From NCBI GenBank assembly GCA_041750975.1, contig JBGSYN010000096.1, positions 1 to 35,706 of the forward strand: 35,706 bases of DNA, read 5' to 3'. A model generated the notes under the pieces. The model did no database searches. It was not told where the DNA came from and worked only from the letters and a program-made list of their open reading frames with translations. The DNA is from JBGSYN01 sp041750975 (GTDB lineage Bacteria; Pseudomonadota; Alphaproteobacteria; Geminicoccales; Geminicoccaceae). Positions 35,236 to 35,706 of the stretch are shown here, one piece after another. The position numbers and the translations under genes are program-made. Numbering within the stretch: the stretch's first letter is position 1; each line of letters begins with the position of its first letter.

Positions 35236-35706
35236 ATGAAACTGAAACACACCATCATCGCCGGGTTCACCGCCCTTCTGGCCCTGGCCGGCCCAGGCTG
35301 CACCCCCGTCACCAACCCTGCCACCGGCGAGGTTCAGTACACCTCGCTCGACCCCGAGGAAGAAAAGGCCCTCGGCCGCGAGGAGCACCAGAAAGTCATG
35401 GCGCAGTTCGGGGGCGCTTATGACGACCCGGAGCTGCAGGCCTTCGTCGACCGCATCGGCGCCAAGCTCGTCGCCGTCTCGGAGCAACCCGATCTCGACT
35501 TCACCTTCACCGTTCTCGACAGCGATATCGTCAACGCCTTTGCTCTGCCGGGCGGCTATGTCTACATCTCGCGCGGCCTCATAGCACTCGCCCTGAACGA
35601 GGCCGAAATCGCCGGCGTCATCGGCCACGAGATCGGCCACGTCACCGCCCGCCACACCGCCCAGCGCTACGACCGCGCCGTCGCCGGGCAGGCCGGCACG
35701 GCGCTC
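35236..35706 (+). CDS. M48-family metalloprotease lipoprotein (partial, C-terminus outside window)
   Basis: 157 codons are present and open at the window end. The leader HTIIAGFTALLALAGPGC has a lipobox-like end with Cys22, predicting a lipoprotein. The M48 domain follows: YTSLDPEEEKALGREEHQKV, then LQAFVDRIGAKLVA, then FALPGGYVYISRGLIALALN and the zinc site GHEIGHVTARH (HEIGH 131-135). The family includes BepA/YfgC and LoiP, which handle outer-membrane protein quality control. Whether C-terminal TPR repeats (BepA-like) exist cannot be seen. The preceding SNase-like gene is 10 bp upstream. Confidence 0.9.
   Translation, partial: MKLKHTIIAGFTALLALAGPGCTPVTNPATGEVQYTSLDPEEEKALGREEHQKVMAQFGGAYDDPELQAFVDRIGAKLVAVSEQPDLDFTFTVLDSDIVNAFALPGGYVYISRGLIALALNEAEIAGVIGHEIGHVTARHTAQRYDRAVAGQAGTAL

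Noticed and set aside
1..35706. CRISPR array or insertion sequence
   Set aside because: No regularly spaced repeats with unique spacers were seen, and no transposase frame or terminal inverted repeats could be recognised despite several truncated genes.

Overview
The window is high-GC DNA with codon use and gene content typical of an alphaproteobacterium. Rhodospirillales-like relatives are my best guess, and a marine or saline habitat is suggested by a DMSP lyase (dddL), a fused TRAP transporter and an alternative haem-copper oxidase. The taxonomic placement is inference from gene families only.

Layout. 1-4.35 kb is an accessory strip: a partial conserved protein, a possible 46-aa small protein, a HigBA toxin-antitoxin pair, an orphan low-GC secreted-type protein, and two paralogous vapBC modules either side of a class I glutamine amidotransferase. 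One vapC is destroyed by an internal deletion. Three same-orientation copies of a hairpin repeat punctuate this strip. 4.37-7.47 kb holds a fused TRAP transporter (4TM+12TM) followed by a UspA-type protein, with no solute receptor nearby. 7.6-9.15 kb is a gene graveyard: the 3' end of a glutamate-receptor-like channel gene, an internal piece of a PQQ-type sugar dehydrogenase and the 5' two thirds of a LuxR-type regulator are abutted and carry stops and a frameshift.

9.3-15.0 kb is a leftward oxidase operon: subunit II with a C-terminal haem c domain, a fused subunit I-III, a small membrane protein, a CtaG-type assembly factor and a tri-haem cytochrome c. Subunit I has lost the K-channel lysine. 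15.1-18.1 kb carries an SDR, a site-2 protease with CBS domains and a membrane-anchored nuclease-like protein. 18.1-22.1 kb is leftward threonine catabolism (kbl-tdh), preceded by an acetolactate-synthase-like TPP enzyme. 22.2-23.0 kb is a second chimeric remnant: an unknown C-terminus translationally coupled to a GH15 N-terminus that runs into a membrane-protein tail.

23.0-29.3 kb is a LysR regulator divergent from a complete peptide-type ABC importer (Tat-exported binding protein, two permeases, fused double ATPase). A C-terminal scrap of a metY-like gene lies against its end. 29.8-30.9 kb is a two-gene unit: a Tat-exported intradiol-dioxygenase-fold protein plus a ferric-reductase-type haem membrane protein. 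31.2-33.3 kb is metY followed by dddL. At 33.39-34.44 kb a low-GC insert of about 968 bp sits at the 3' end of tRNA-Arg(CCT), bounded by a 46-bp direct repeat of the tRNA 3' half. It encodes two small phage-type proteins and no integrase. The window closes with a secreted nuclease-like protein and the start of an M48 lipoprotein protease.

The strongest candidates for something new are the integrase-less tRNA mini-element, the Tat-protein/haem-membrane pair and the amidotransferase bracketed by duplicated vapBC units.
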